NCBI GenBank assembly: GCA_010014835.2 | Contig: JAAAKB020000022.1 | Coordinates: forward strand, 296,411 to 323,375 | DNA: 26,965 bases | DNA from: Apostichopus leukothele | Lineage: Eukaryota; Echinodermata; Holothuroidea; Aspidochirotida; Stichopodidae | Direction: 5' to 3' | Shown: positions 11,216 to 21,869 of the stretch, piece by piece | Position numbering within the stretch: the stretch's first letter is position 1 | Layout: each line of letters begins with the position of its first letter | The notes under the pieces: model-generated | What the model was told of the DNA's origin: nothing | Database searches by the model: none | What the model saw: the letters and a program-made list of their open reading frames with translations, nothing else | Translations under genes and position numbers: made by a program

Positions 11216-13044
11216 TACTGTATTCTATGCAGAACAATCTATAGATCTGTCTTCTGTTTGGTCTCATCAGAAACTTGTTCCATGGGGAGGGGGGGGGTTG
11301 GTTTGGTGGTGGTGGGGAAGAGGAAGGGAAGGACTAGTTCGTAGGGTTTCTAGGGGGATTGATGGAAGCTTCAAATAGTTTAATTGTAAGTTTTGAATTT
11401 TTGGGATTTTTTCAGCTTTCTTACTTCTATGCAGCCTGTGTCACTATCAGTGTCACGTATGGATTGCTAGGTTTGGATGTTATAGGCATCGTTTGCTCCT
11501 CTCCTAACTGTCTCTTTGTCTTTACTGCACTTCTCCTTGTCTTCCTAACAAACTCGGCGACTAGCCTTACGGTACATTCTGTACAAATAGCACCGTGTCA
11601 AACTTATGAGGCATTGTACGTTAGGACTCTCAAAATTAATAGAGAATATGCAACACGGTCATCAGACCATACCGTATCTGCAGTGACATACATGTTTTAA
11701 AAGGCTAATACTTTTTATGGTTTCACTAACAGCTCTATGATTTATATCCAATAAGATTCAATAAGAATGAAAGCAATGTCAGTTAATGAGTAGGTCTGTA
11801 CATTCTAAGGCCTACAGTACAGTACTGTACAGTATGTAGGTAAATAAAAAAAAAAAAAAAAAATTACTGTTTGTTCCATGAAAATACAGGCTTCAAAATT
11901 GAGGAATTCATGCATGTCCTGGACATTGAACTACATTTCCTAAATAACAGTACCTTGCCTCCCCTTCTCTCCCCCCCCCCCCAAAAAAATGTGCCACTTT
12001 TGATGGAAGGTTCCAGGATAATTCATGTGGTACAGGAAATGCTGCCTACATATTCTGAGTTACCTGTAAGGTACCCTGCCAAAAATACGAAAGGGATATC
12101 CGTTAACTGTCCCACTTTCTATTTAGGGTTTGATAACTCATGTGGAAGTGGAAATGTATTCAGAAACTCTATTTTCCAAACTATTTGGTCATGGATGACC
12201 AAAAATAAAAAAAAAATATAAAAATACTGTAGACTTTTAAGTCTTGTGTTTGGAATCTGTACAGCTTGTACTGTTGACCCAGTGTTAGCCTTTATTCACC
12301 TGTAACATGCTAATAATCAAACTTTTCATGAATTTTTCGTAAGGGTACTTTTAAAATGCAGGTTTTATATTAGATCTTTAATCAGCCAAGAATATGCTGA
12401 ATTTGGTCAGTCAGGTTGGCACTTAATTGGCGATTAATTTGCATTAATTAATTAATGTAATTGTGGGACTACTAATCCATGTTTGCTGTCATTGTGAATA
12501 TGTACATATATGTATCTCTTAACCGTACCGTCTGTGAGAACATTAAAGCGTGTTACTTACTTTGTCCAGCACCAATGTATCATTCCATACTAACTCACCA
12601 TAATGTACAGTAGGCCCTATACTGTTTACATGTAACATACTGTACATATGCACAGTATGTATGTGTAGCCCTATAGATTGCAAGCAGTGTGCAGGGCAAT
12701 GGCTTATAATCAGCACAGTGTCCTGGGAATTCTCACTGGACCATGATTGCAATGCAGGCTCTCCAGTGATTATTAGCTAGAGACACAGGTACACAGCCTA
12801 TAGCTGGTAGGGTTGTTATCATCTGCTGACTATACTGTGATTTGCAACTCTCTTTCCTCTGTACCTCTCTTACTGTACCTGTCTGTCTCCTACCTATTAT
12901 CTAGATGGCATCAATTTTGAGAAGGAAAACCAACAGCGGCAATTTGGCTAAAAAACCTTGACTTTTCATCTTCTGCCTATTTTCCTGTGTACAGTAAAGG
13001 GTGGATGCAAGGCAACAATGGTTCCCACTTGGGATCTGGAGGAG

Positions 13045-13152
13045 GGTCTGGAACAGGGGTCTGGAACAGGGATCTTGAGCAGGGATCTTTAGCAGGGATC
13101 TTGAGTGTCCTTGAGCGGGGGGTCGTGGGCGGGGGTCTTGAGCGGGGGCCTT
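13045..13152 (+). repeat. 13-bp minisatellite ending at the assembly gap
   Basis: Consecutive 13-base units such as TCTGGAACAGGGG, TCTTGAGCAGGGA and TCTTTAGCAGGGA run into more G-rich variants (near 13110-13152) and stop at the run of N. The frames on both strands that seem to cross the gap are repeat artefacts. Confidence 0.8.
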
Positions 13153-13252
13153 NNNNNNNNNNNNNNNNNNNNNNNNNNNNNNNNNNNNNNNNNNNNNNNN
13201 NNNNNNNNNNNNNNNNNNNNNNNNNNNNNNNNNNNNNNNNNNNNNNNNNNNN
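13153..13252. other. Assembly gap, 100 N
   Basis: Exactly 100 N, which suggests a placeholder of unknown true length. It interrupts the 13-bp minisatellite on its left; the sequence on its right is unrelated to the repeat. A small exon could be hidden here. Confidence 0.95.
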
Positions 13253-14394
13253 GATTTGCCTGCTTGAATATTTAACATCAGCCCTCTGAAAAAGAGGGGG
13301 GGGGTGGGTGGGGGTGAATGTTGCATGGTGTATGCATCAGTTAGTTATTTAAGGGTCCTTATCTATTATTAATATTTATTTATTTTGGCTAGAAGGTGAA
13401 ACTATTCTGCCGGATGACATCATCTTGCTGGTGTGTCATGTCACTGATTTGGTAAACTGATCATGTTAGGAAATGTACATCAGAGTGACTTTATTGAATA
13501 TTCATCTAACTCATGCATATCCAAATATACATCATGTGACCATTCTTCTGCTAATTTATATCCATCAAAAGTTATGACAATGTATGCCGAAAATGTTCTC
13601 CCTTTGTCAGGCACAGGGCTGTGGTGCAGTGATTGTGGCAATACTCATGTTACATATTCATGAGAATATTTTCACGAATATGTAGTATCTTAGTAAAGTT
13701 ACACACAGGTTACTTTTACATCCATGCGAATTTGTTTGGAAGATCCCTTATGGAAAAAAAGTAGAAAAAAGTTAAATGTCCTTGATTTTATTGGGTGGGG
13801 GGGGGGGGAGGGGAGGGAGCTCCAATGCAAAACTAAAAGTTCAAACTTTGCAATGCATAAACGTTTTTATTCTTTATTTGGTCTATGAAAATTGTAATTA
13901 TTTTCAGACACTTCCCTGCCCAAACATCATATTTCATCATTTTTATTATGTTTTAGCTTTTACTTTTGGAGTTTTAACCCTAAGAAAATTCAAAATAGAT
14001 ATAGATGTCCAAATCTGTATCATATGAAGTGATAATTATTTCTTTAGAGGAATGTGAAGTTTTCACCCAGTATTAAACAAAACCGTGGAATAATTTTCGT
14101 GTAGCTGTGCTTGATTTGTTGCATGATCGGATGTTAATGAATAAGTAATCACATGATGCATTTAACTGGTTATGGAAGCACATTCATTGCCCGGATAGGA
14201 CATTTGTGAAATTACAATAACAATTATCTTTCCTGTTTAACCATTTCTTCTTCCTGCTTTAAAACATTTTACTAACTGGATAAAGTTCTTCCAGTTGTTT
14301 TTTACATGGATAAAGAATCTTCTGAGTAATTATACTCTTCGCTGGGTTCATTTAATCGGCTCAAACTGGTTTGCTTTGCTATTTTCCAACATAG

Positions 14395-14433
14395 ATTCAT
14401 CTGATAAGGGATTAAAGAGTATCCCTTCTTCAG
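14395..14433 (+). CDS. Third, 39-base micro-exon of the acidic-N-terminus gene
   Basis: A clear acceptor (tttgctttgctattttccaacatag) and a CAG-GTAAAT donor bound 39 bases. The exon enters and leaves in phase 1, exactly matching the donor at 10680. It encodes DSSDKGLKSIPSS after the carried G. The peptide is polar and low in complexity, in keeping with the acidic N-terminus. The symmetric length (13 codons) makes it a candidate cassette exon. The main caution is size: exons this short can appear by chance in several kilobases of intron. Confidence 0.45.
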
Positions 14434-15440
14434 GTAAATTGCATTCTATTTAAAGTTAGCAGGTCTATTTATGTTCACAAAAAAAAAGTATCCTTTCTCC
14501 TCAGGATTGTGAATATTCTGATATGTGAGAAAGTATGCTCATAGTTTCTTTTATTGGGTAAGTAGTATGCTTATAACTTGGTGAAATGTTCATATTTGTT
14601 GGGAAATATTCTTCTCACTGGGTTTAACCATGACTCTCACTGGGTAAAAGCATCCTTATAAGTGGGTAATAACCATCTCCAGTGGTAATTCTTACCACCA
14701 AAAGTTGAGATTATAGCTTTGTTTTTTATAACCGAGATGTATTACCAAGGCAAAGAGACATCCGGGACTATTTGTACTTGTTTCTATCCTTGGTTATCTT
14801 TGGCAAAGCATACAGAAGATGAGAGGGGATGAGAGGGCCAGGTTTTGTTAGATTTGTCTTTGGGGGTTAAGGAAAGAGGATTCCTCTGCAACCCCCCCCC
14901 CCCTTCCATTTTTGAGCAGAAGCCTTGTAACGTTTTATTTTCCGGTTTGGTGTCAAGTGGTAGTGTACGATTTTTGTCAATCGATTAAGCATTTAGAGTT
15001 TGTGCTTGTAAATGTAACACTTTGTTTTAAAATTAAGCTATTTACAATATGGACATTTATTACGGTAGATAAAACACAAAAACTTAAATATTGAGAAGAA
15101 AAAATCATGTTAGGAAACTAGGATCCTTTATTGGCCAAGCCCTTAGGTAACTTTGAGTGTTGTAGTTCCAAAGCAAATTGAGCCCTTGTGAACCCCTTGT
15201 TACTTGTAAACCCCTTCAATCAATTTTCCAAATTGCTGTTGCAGATATTGAGACGAATCTAATAAGTGAACCAGTTGATTTATAATAACGCCAAATGGTC
15301 TAGATGGAACAGTAGCTAGCCTCATCAGACCCCATTATTTGGTTACTGTGTATACGTGTGTCAGCTGTTTGTTACTCGTTTGTTTTGTGCAGTACAGTAG
15401 AGTATGAAAATCAAGTGACATTGTGATGATTCCCATAATG

Positions 15441-15697
15441 CTAAAACCACTCAATACTGTCCTCTCATATCATGTTTCAAAGCAATCGAAGTAACAGTAT
15501 GAACAGTTTCTAACCTTGATCTGATTCTAATACTAATACCACTCTATACTGTCCTCTCATATCATACTTCAATGCAATCGAACTAACAGTATGAACAGTT
15601 TCTAACCTTGATCTGATTCTAATGCTAATACCACTCCTATACTGTCCTCTCATATCATACTTCAATGCAATCGAACTTAAAGTATGAACAGTTCCTT
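15441..15697. repeat. 92-bp tandem repeat, 2.8 copies
   Basis: Copies start at 15441, 15533 and 15625, a constant 92-base spacing. Each begins ctaa(t/a)accactc and runs through actgtcctctcatatcat, a word like gcaatcgaa, agtatgaacagtt and, in the first two, ttgatctgattctaat. The second and third copies are nearly identical and the first more diverged, so the last duplication is the younger one. Confidence 0.9.
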
Positions 15698-16529
15698 ACG
15701 TTTTTCTTGATAGAAAGAAACAAGAACATTTACACTGTTTTGTACTGTCAATAGGAGTGCATTGAAGCGGATACGAAAGTACCGTATAGAGAAAGTTGTC
15801 CCAACTCAGGGTGATTTAAGGCGGGTTTGATTTAAATATGCATGGTGTTGAAAGGTCACACGTAAGCTGATCCAGGTTGTGGGTTACTAAATGAAGTTAA
15901 AATTAATTATTTGCAATGTATCTTGGAACCGATCATTAACAGAATTTAGAATTAAATGAAAAGTTTACTATCTTGATTTCTTGGTTGGAAGATAATTAAT
16001 GGTTTGTTATGATCAGTCAGTCCCAAAACAGTGGTCTGTTAGCTGTTAAGGTAATACATTTTATCATTGGAAACCATTGGTTGAAGTAATGTGGCCCTCC
16101 AGCCACACCCAACATGATTTTTTTTCGTTCGACGAAACTGCGCAAGTTGGAACATTGAACTAATCATTCTCCCACTCCATCTGTATGCAGATTCATCCAC
16201 CGTGTACGTATGCTTGTAAACAGCATAGACCAAGAGAATAAGGACTGTTATGACAGACCCTATGAAGCAGGGCCAATAATATACAGGGATAATTGCTCTG
16301 TTTGAAAGAGGGGACATTCGTTTTTGTTGTGCTTCAGAGTTCTCATTTTTGTCTTGGGTGTAAAACCAATGTTTTTAGAGTGACGTCATTGGAGAACAAG
16401 ATTTTCACAGCGTTCGGTTTGACATCATCTGTTATTACTTATTCTTTAAATGAACAAAACAAAAACAAGCAGCTATTTATTTCGATAACAGCTTTCTCTT
16501 CTTTCGTTTTTTAGTTGTTTATTCTACTA

Positions 16530-17405
16530 AGTGGTTAGCTTAACTACAATAAATTACTTACTGGAGCAATAAGGCTGGTAATAAGCAAGATATGTCGTGA
16601 ACTATTGTTTTTGAACTGACAATGCTAACATGCCCATAGTTGCTTTAATGCTCTGGTAGATTTACCAGCTTACTGAAGTTATAGGATTGGCATTAAGCAC
16701 GATTACCTATTAAATATTTCAATCTGACAGGTTAAGATGTGCCACTGTCTGCATCGTTGGGTCCAGTAGCTTAACAGCTTAGTAAAGTAGCCCTTTTTAA
16801 CATTAAACCAGATATCTTTATCAAATAATTCAACCTGACAATGGAAGCCTACCGAAACTAGCTCTACAGCTCTGCTAGAATGACCAGATACTGCAGTAAT
16901 AAGACTGGCTTTCAGTAAGATATTTAAATGAAAGTAGTTAAACCAGACAAGATAACATACGTTACTCTCACCTTATCGAAGTAATCATTCTAACGTTGAG
17001 CAAGATATCTACATCAAACATTTGAACATGCCACTGATAAAATGGCAATGGCAGCTGCATTTGGGTTTACTAGCTTTTACCAACTAAACAACTAAAGGCA
17101 TATCATCTAGTATTGTAAACCTGACAATTGAAACTAAAAATATCCGTACTCAATATTTAAACCTGAACATGTCTATATATGGTAGCTTTATTGCTCTGGT
17201 AGCATTACTTGCTCACTGAATTCATTTATATTAACATTGAAGGAAGTTATATTTACCAAATGCTTGAACCTGATAAGGATGGCATGCCCAGGGCAGCTTT
17301 TGCTCCGGTAGCTTTAACATGATTACTGAAGGAATACTAAAACTGCAAGCTACAATAATATATCATTATCAAGTATTTCAACATGACTATGGTCGTATGT
17401 GTTAT
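16530..17405. repeat. Old degenerate tandem array, about 110-bp period
   Basis: A diverged unit recurs about eight times. The word aacctgac and its variants ends near 16620, 16728, 16839, 16948, 17032, 17124, 17168, 17274 and 17387, so most steps are 106-113 bases with some shortened units. Other shared landmarks are catgccc, gctctggtagctttac, ttactgaag, taacattgagcaagatat and atcaaatatttgaacc. Divergence is high, so the array is old, yet the period is still readable. No protein frame runs through it. Confidence 0.7.
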
Positions 17406-18119
17406 AATGTGTTGCATTGGGAGACCAATTTGTAGCTGTATAACACACCATTTTTAACTCGCTAATTAACATTTTATTCTATTCTTTTCTTTCAGTATCG
17501 TGCACTCGTCACTAAAATATGCACGTGTGTCTCAGTCACTGAGAGTTAGACTTGCTTCAAGTCGAATGATATTTTTACACTTTTTAAATTCTTTTCACCC
17601 TGTATACTTTGCAGATTAGCTTTAAACGATGATTAATATGGTCAAAATGTTTCTTTATTTCAGTTAGTTTTTAGTAGTGTCACATGAACAAGAAGGGGCA
17701 AAAAGTATGTATTTTTTTGTTTTATTGTTTTGTTACCAAATAATTCCCTTAATTGGTATTGAAAGTTGAGTTCTTATTGTGTAAATGGCTTAACGAAGTA
17801 GTTGTTGTTGAAAGCTTATCCGTGTTTACAGTGCTGGTTGGTTGGAGGAATATAATGTGAAGATGCCTACTCTGTTGTTCTCGATTGTCTTTATTGCTTC
17901 CAGCCATTGATATATGTACACCAGATAAGTTGCTAGAGGAATCACTTCTATACTTCTAGTAATACACAATCAAAGAGGAGCTCAGTGTTGACGTCAGGAT
18001 AGAGTCCATGTCATAAATTTTGCCTTACGAAATTGCCTTGTACTTCAATAACGGCGACGAACAAGTCATTCTTTTGTTTTGACGAAACAGATTACCAACT
18101 TGATTATATGGAACATATT

Positions 18120-18259
18120 TCAAGTAGAGTGAGGGTCATGGTTGTAGTGTCCGGTGTAGCAAGAAATAATGTCAACTGTCTCCGCGGAAACTATCTTTCG
18201 GGGATATCGTGCCTCCACCTGGTTGATACTGTCCACGGACAGCATAGCCAACTTTTCAT
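18120..18259 (-). CDS. Possible minus-strand terminal exon, unknown gene
   Basis: On the minus strand an acceptor-like tract (ctttctcatttgag) is followed by 140 bases that stay open in phase 1 to a TGA at 18120-18122. They encode about 45 residues beginning DEKLAMLSVDSINQVEARYP and ending in YTGHYNHDPHST. The segment is visibly richer in GC and CpG than its surroundings. I recognise no domain. No upstream partner exon was identified; the only confirmed minus gene has its own complete 3' end at 21870. It could be an exon of an unseen gene, or chance. Confidence 0.2.
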
Positions 18260-19420
18260 CTCAAATGAGAAAGTGTCATGCTCTCGTACCGTTCCCATCC
18301 TTAAGATCTTAATAATTAAACTTCGATGCAACTTTCAATGTAATTTCGTGTGTTTTTAAAGAACATTCCAATTTGCGTTTTGATATCCCAAGGAGATGAG
18401 TCCTGCGCACATGCTCTTCAATAGGTAGTGTTCGCGCCTCCTCGATTAAACTTACAACAAAAGTTGAGGCTTAGTATTGCATTTTTAAGCCAAAGGCCCC
18501 CTCACACGACTTTACAAGACTAACACCTGGTCACACCAAATCCAACAATCCCTCCAAGGGTAATACAGTGCACCACATATACAACTGCCTGCCTATTTAG
18601 CATAATCTACTCGGTAGGCTGGGTTTCATTGAATAATTAAGAAATTTGAAATGAAATGGTATTATGGGAAATATTGTCTAACATCTAAATACGGAGAAGA
18701 GGTTTCTTTCATTCTTTTAGCACTCCACAGATATGAACATGCGTGCTCAAAGCAGCATGTGGTGGTATATGTTGTTGATAGTTGATCCCAATCACTGCTT
18801 GCTGAGTGGTAGGGTATTTCCTTCGTAGATCGTTTGAGTGTATTGGTGTTCCATAATTTGAGTATACATGGGGTTTCATCGGTGACCATTATATGTATAT
18901 ACACAAAATGACTCTTTCAGAGGTTTCTGCAACTTAATGGGACTCTACTTTTCTACCCGGGACTTGACTAGGCTTGTTTTCCTATTGGACAAACTTGGGA
19001 TTCAATATGCTAAACTTGCTAAACTAAATTCTTCTAGCTCAAAATATCAACGGTCATGGTATGATAATTTTCGGGCGCCATGTTTAGCCCAGCCATCAGC
19101 TATCAGCTATGGGTACGATATTCCAGATGGATTGGAAAGTGTGGATTGAATTAAGTGTGTAGTTCAATGTAACGATCATTTGTGGTACATCTGCTTTCAT
19201 GACGTCTCGTGGGTAGCTGTTTGCAACGCTTCCACTTGCACCGATGGCTGGTAAACTCTTTGGCTAGAAATGGCTAGTGTACAGTGGTTTGGTATTTAGT
19301 TAAATCCCCCCCCCCCCCAGAAAACAATGAAATATGAAATCCAATTTACAATCATATTAAATGTTATTGCTGAATTCAATAACTGTATATGGGACTGCCC
19401 AGACTTTATCATCTCTGCAG

Positions 19421-19514
19421 CCTCCGAAACGTGTTCCATCAAGATCTGGATACTCCCAATAAGCGAAAAGAACAGGGTATTAAGAGGAATAATATGTAAT
19501 GAAGAAAGTAGTTG
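19421..19514 (+). CDS. Possible further plus-strand exon
   Basis: A good acceptor (actttatcatctctgcag) and a good GTGAGT donor at 19515 bound 94 bases. In phase 1, the phase left by the exon at 14433, they encode ASETCSIKIWILPISEKNRV and then LRGIICNEESS, leaving in phase 2. A phase-2 acceptor lies at 20339, but its frame stops after about 17 codons. The hydrophobic content does not suit the acidic N-terminus, and the piece IISAASETCSIKIW read upstream of the acceptor faintly recalls a WD40 strand. It may therefore be another gene or a chance pairing. Confidence 0.25.
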
Positions 19515-20936
19515 GTGAGTGAACTTCTTATTTGTTATGTGGATACACCGCATTACGTTAGAGAACCATATTCTTATCTGGGTTTATCAAATGTCAACGA
19601 GGTCAACACAGTGAAAGTAAACACGACAACTCATCTTGGTTGAAATTCATTTTACGTGTATTTAATTTTAGTTTGCGTTTGTCAAACGTCTTATACTATC
19701 GTTTTGGAACAGTTGTATATTTGTAAATATTCCCATACTTGTATTCTTTTGGAACTGCGACGTTAATGATAATGGAAAAAGAGATCATTAATCTCAAAAG
19801 ATATAATTAATTATTTGCTAAAAAACTTAAAAGCAGACATTTGCCACCCAAAACTCTACAAAAACCTTAGAAGACTACCAAAAGGAAACAAACGCAAAGC
19901 CCAGTGAGTTATTTTATGTACTTATTTCTTACGCACAGTAAAGTTAAGCAAAACACACTTTTTACAACGTTTTATCAGATATCAGACTCCCACCTCATTT
20001 GTTTAACCTATTGCTGAGAACATTGATTAGTAAACCATGACAAGAGGGTCTACTCGTGTCTGACAAGAAATCTGAATCGTTATCAAGCTGGCGAAATCAG
20101 ACCAAAGTCTATACAGAAGCAATGGGAGGAAATAATTGCTTGAAACCAAGTTTGTAGAAGATCATATTTTGAACTACAATTAAAGAGAAGAAGAAATTGA
20201 ATCCTGATATTGACATTTCACAATTAATTTAATTAATAACCATCGAATTTAATTTCATTGCAAGTCTTATTTCTGTGTGGGACATTATTGATTGTTCCAG
20301 AACTTTTTTGATATAATTTCCACTTTCTCATCCATTTAGCCCAAAGTCATTAGCAGAACATAACAGGAACCACTACAGACTAGAGAAATGATCATGTTAA
20401 CATTTCGAGATGTCAACTATGCGTCATGTAGACTACAGTGCATCCATTCATGCCACACCGTCATGTGTACAGAAACTTATTCGATGTATGAAAATATTCT
20501 CCCCTCTTTAATAACTTGTTGGCTCCCCGCCCCCTTGTCTTACAAGCCTGGTAGTGGAGTTGATTCGGATGTAGTGTAAAAGAGGCCTACTTTTTTTAAC
20601 CAAGTATAGCCATACATAAGTAGTGGAAACCTAACAAATTAGTTTTGCCTCTTACAAAGGTAACAGTGGCTGCATTTTCTCTTCGATTGAGTTTCGCCAA
20701 TCTCGCTTCTCATTTTTTCATGTTTTTATCATCCAGTTTGTCACGTGTGGCTATATTTTGACACTCTGTTATCCTAATAATAAAAATAATAAAAGTGATT
20801 CATCGGCAAAAGCATCTGTAAAAGAACAAATACAAAACAAAGAACATGATACCACCGACACTAAAGATCTGGCATTTTCATAAAATGAACATATTTTCCC
20901 CATCTATGGTGTTTAATGAAGTATCAGATGGACTCT
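19515..20936. other. No clear gene
   Basis: AT-rich sequence without a convincing exon. A strong minus-strand acceptor (tttgtatttgttcttttacag, ending at 20816) precedes a short frame that stops after about 16 codons and could be a 3' exon. A 13-C run lies just upstream, near 19306. Frames at 20388-20579 and 18937-19149 have no domain likeness. Confidence 0.35.
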
Positions 20937-21136
20937 TTATCCTGTTTCATTTTCCATTGGTATGATCCCTCTCTGTCTCTTCGAATGAAACCAAAACTCT
21001 CTTGTGCGTCCCACGTTTGCCTCCGTTAGCTTTTGGACTGTCTTGTCAGTGGCTTCTGGCTGTATATTGTATAGAAGAATGAAATATAAATCACCAATTG
21101 GCATAAAATCCGAGGCTTTAGTAGTAACTTCCAAAA
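20937..21136 (-). CDS. Possible alternative last exon of the FADD-like gene
   Basis: On the minus strand, an acceptor-like AG (21137-21138, after actatgttttcaag) is followed by 200 bases open in phase 1 to a TAA at 20937. They encode about 65 residues, including LEVTTKASDFMPIG and TDKTVQKLTEANVGRTREFW. The death-domain exon could donate in phase 1 at G-GTTAGC (21875/21874), which overlaps its own stop codon. In that case this tail would follow residue 196. The GTTAGC donor is weak at its sixth base and the tail matches nothing I know, so the shorter 197-residue form is preferred. Confidence 0.25.
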
Positions 21137-21869
21137 CTTGAAAACATAGTACTTCAGTTGACACAAAAAAAAAAACGTTATCCATTACAGTGAAAGATTA
21201 GAAAATAAAATCTACACTACGTTGGCGGAAGTAATTCAGTACGCATACCGTTTTTTTCTCGTAACTGCAATACAGTTTAGTTACAAATTTCGTTAAGGTA
21301 CGACTCGTAAAACTTGGGGGAATTTGAATGTTGGAAACCCAGGAGGGTGGGAGTAGAAGAATCATTGTCGAATGCAAAACACTCAACTCCTTATATATAT
21401 GAATATTACTTTAAAGCTATGCCAAAATTATCAACGTTTGTCTTCTACAGAACAGATTTAAACCAGGTTAACTAACTTCCTTATCATTTTTTCTTGAGAC
21501 CTGTTTCAACATCTTTATCAAACACATGTTCATAAAACCATCCTTGTATGTATGGTGTAAAATGTTCCAGGTTTTAATCAAAACCAAAGCCAAAATAGAC
21601 TCTAATCTTCATAAGGATTTAACTAGCATGACATGAATAATAGCCTGCCATAAAATTCGTAACAAGCTCCAGATCTAGATATTAAGTAAAAAAAAAGTCG
21701 TTGTTTCCGTCTGAGGGTGAGATCTAAATATTTTATATAACTCAATTTATCGTCATGTAGACATTGTCCATATAGGCATCAATTGATTTGATTTAAGTAA
21801 CAACTGTATGTGGTTATCGTATACGTGATTTACAAGATCCACTAAGATCAGAATATTTAGAACAGATTG
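21137..21869 (-). other. Probable 3' UTR / downstream region of the FADD-like gene
   Basis: AT-rich sequence downstream of the stop at 21870. An ATTAAA word on the minus strand at 21573-21578 is a possible polyadenylation signal; no AATAAA with a clear GU-rich follower was found. The frame at 21198-21386 has no support. Confidence 0.35.

Larger units (their letters stand above)
10681..14394 (+). other. Second intron (3.7 kb) with two arrays and a gap
   Basis: Non-coding sequence from the GTGAGT donor at 10681 to the acceptor at 14394. It contains the G-rich minisatellite, a 13-bp minisatellite cut by the assembly gap, an A run near 11847-11863, a C run near 11970, a G run near 13797, and dense TACTGTA/TACAGTA words near 11812-11840 and 12600-12660. 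The frames at 11359-11700 and 11871-12221 show no domain, and no paired splice sites were found. Confidence 0.45.
14434..18119. other. Intron-like stretch with two tandem arrays
   Basis: No convincing gene. AT-rich sequence with a C run near 14890, the 92-bp array at 15441-15697, the degenerate 110-bp array at 16530-17405, and CREs at 16381-16388 and 17989-17996. Acceptor-like sites with fine pyrimidine tracts occur near 17484, 17664 and 17903, but the frame that would continue from 14433 stops at once behind the first two and within 18 codons behind the third. Confidence 0.4.

Noticed and set aside
11812-11840. TACAGTACTGTACAGTA palindrome as a hairpin or terminator
   Set aside because: The same word occurs all over the intron domain, so a special role for this copy is not supported.
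12901-13326. Long frames on both strands crossing the run of N
   Set aside because: They are made of the 13-bp minisatellite and unknown bases; the open reading is an artefact of the repeat and the gap.
13393-13430. Possible plus-strand exon encoding EGETILPDDIILL
   Set aside because: The acceptor lacks a good pyrimidine tract and the exit phase (0) does not fit the next exon at 14395.
17904-17958. Short plus-strand frame after a strong acceptor (AIDICTPDKLLEESLLYF)
   Set aside because: It could be a terminal exon in phase 1, but the donor alternative breaks phase and there is no family match; too short to call.
18033-18359. 108-codon plus-strand frame
   Set aside because: No domain or partner exon. 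The opposite strand of its core gives a better exon-like reading, though that too is weak.
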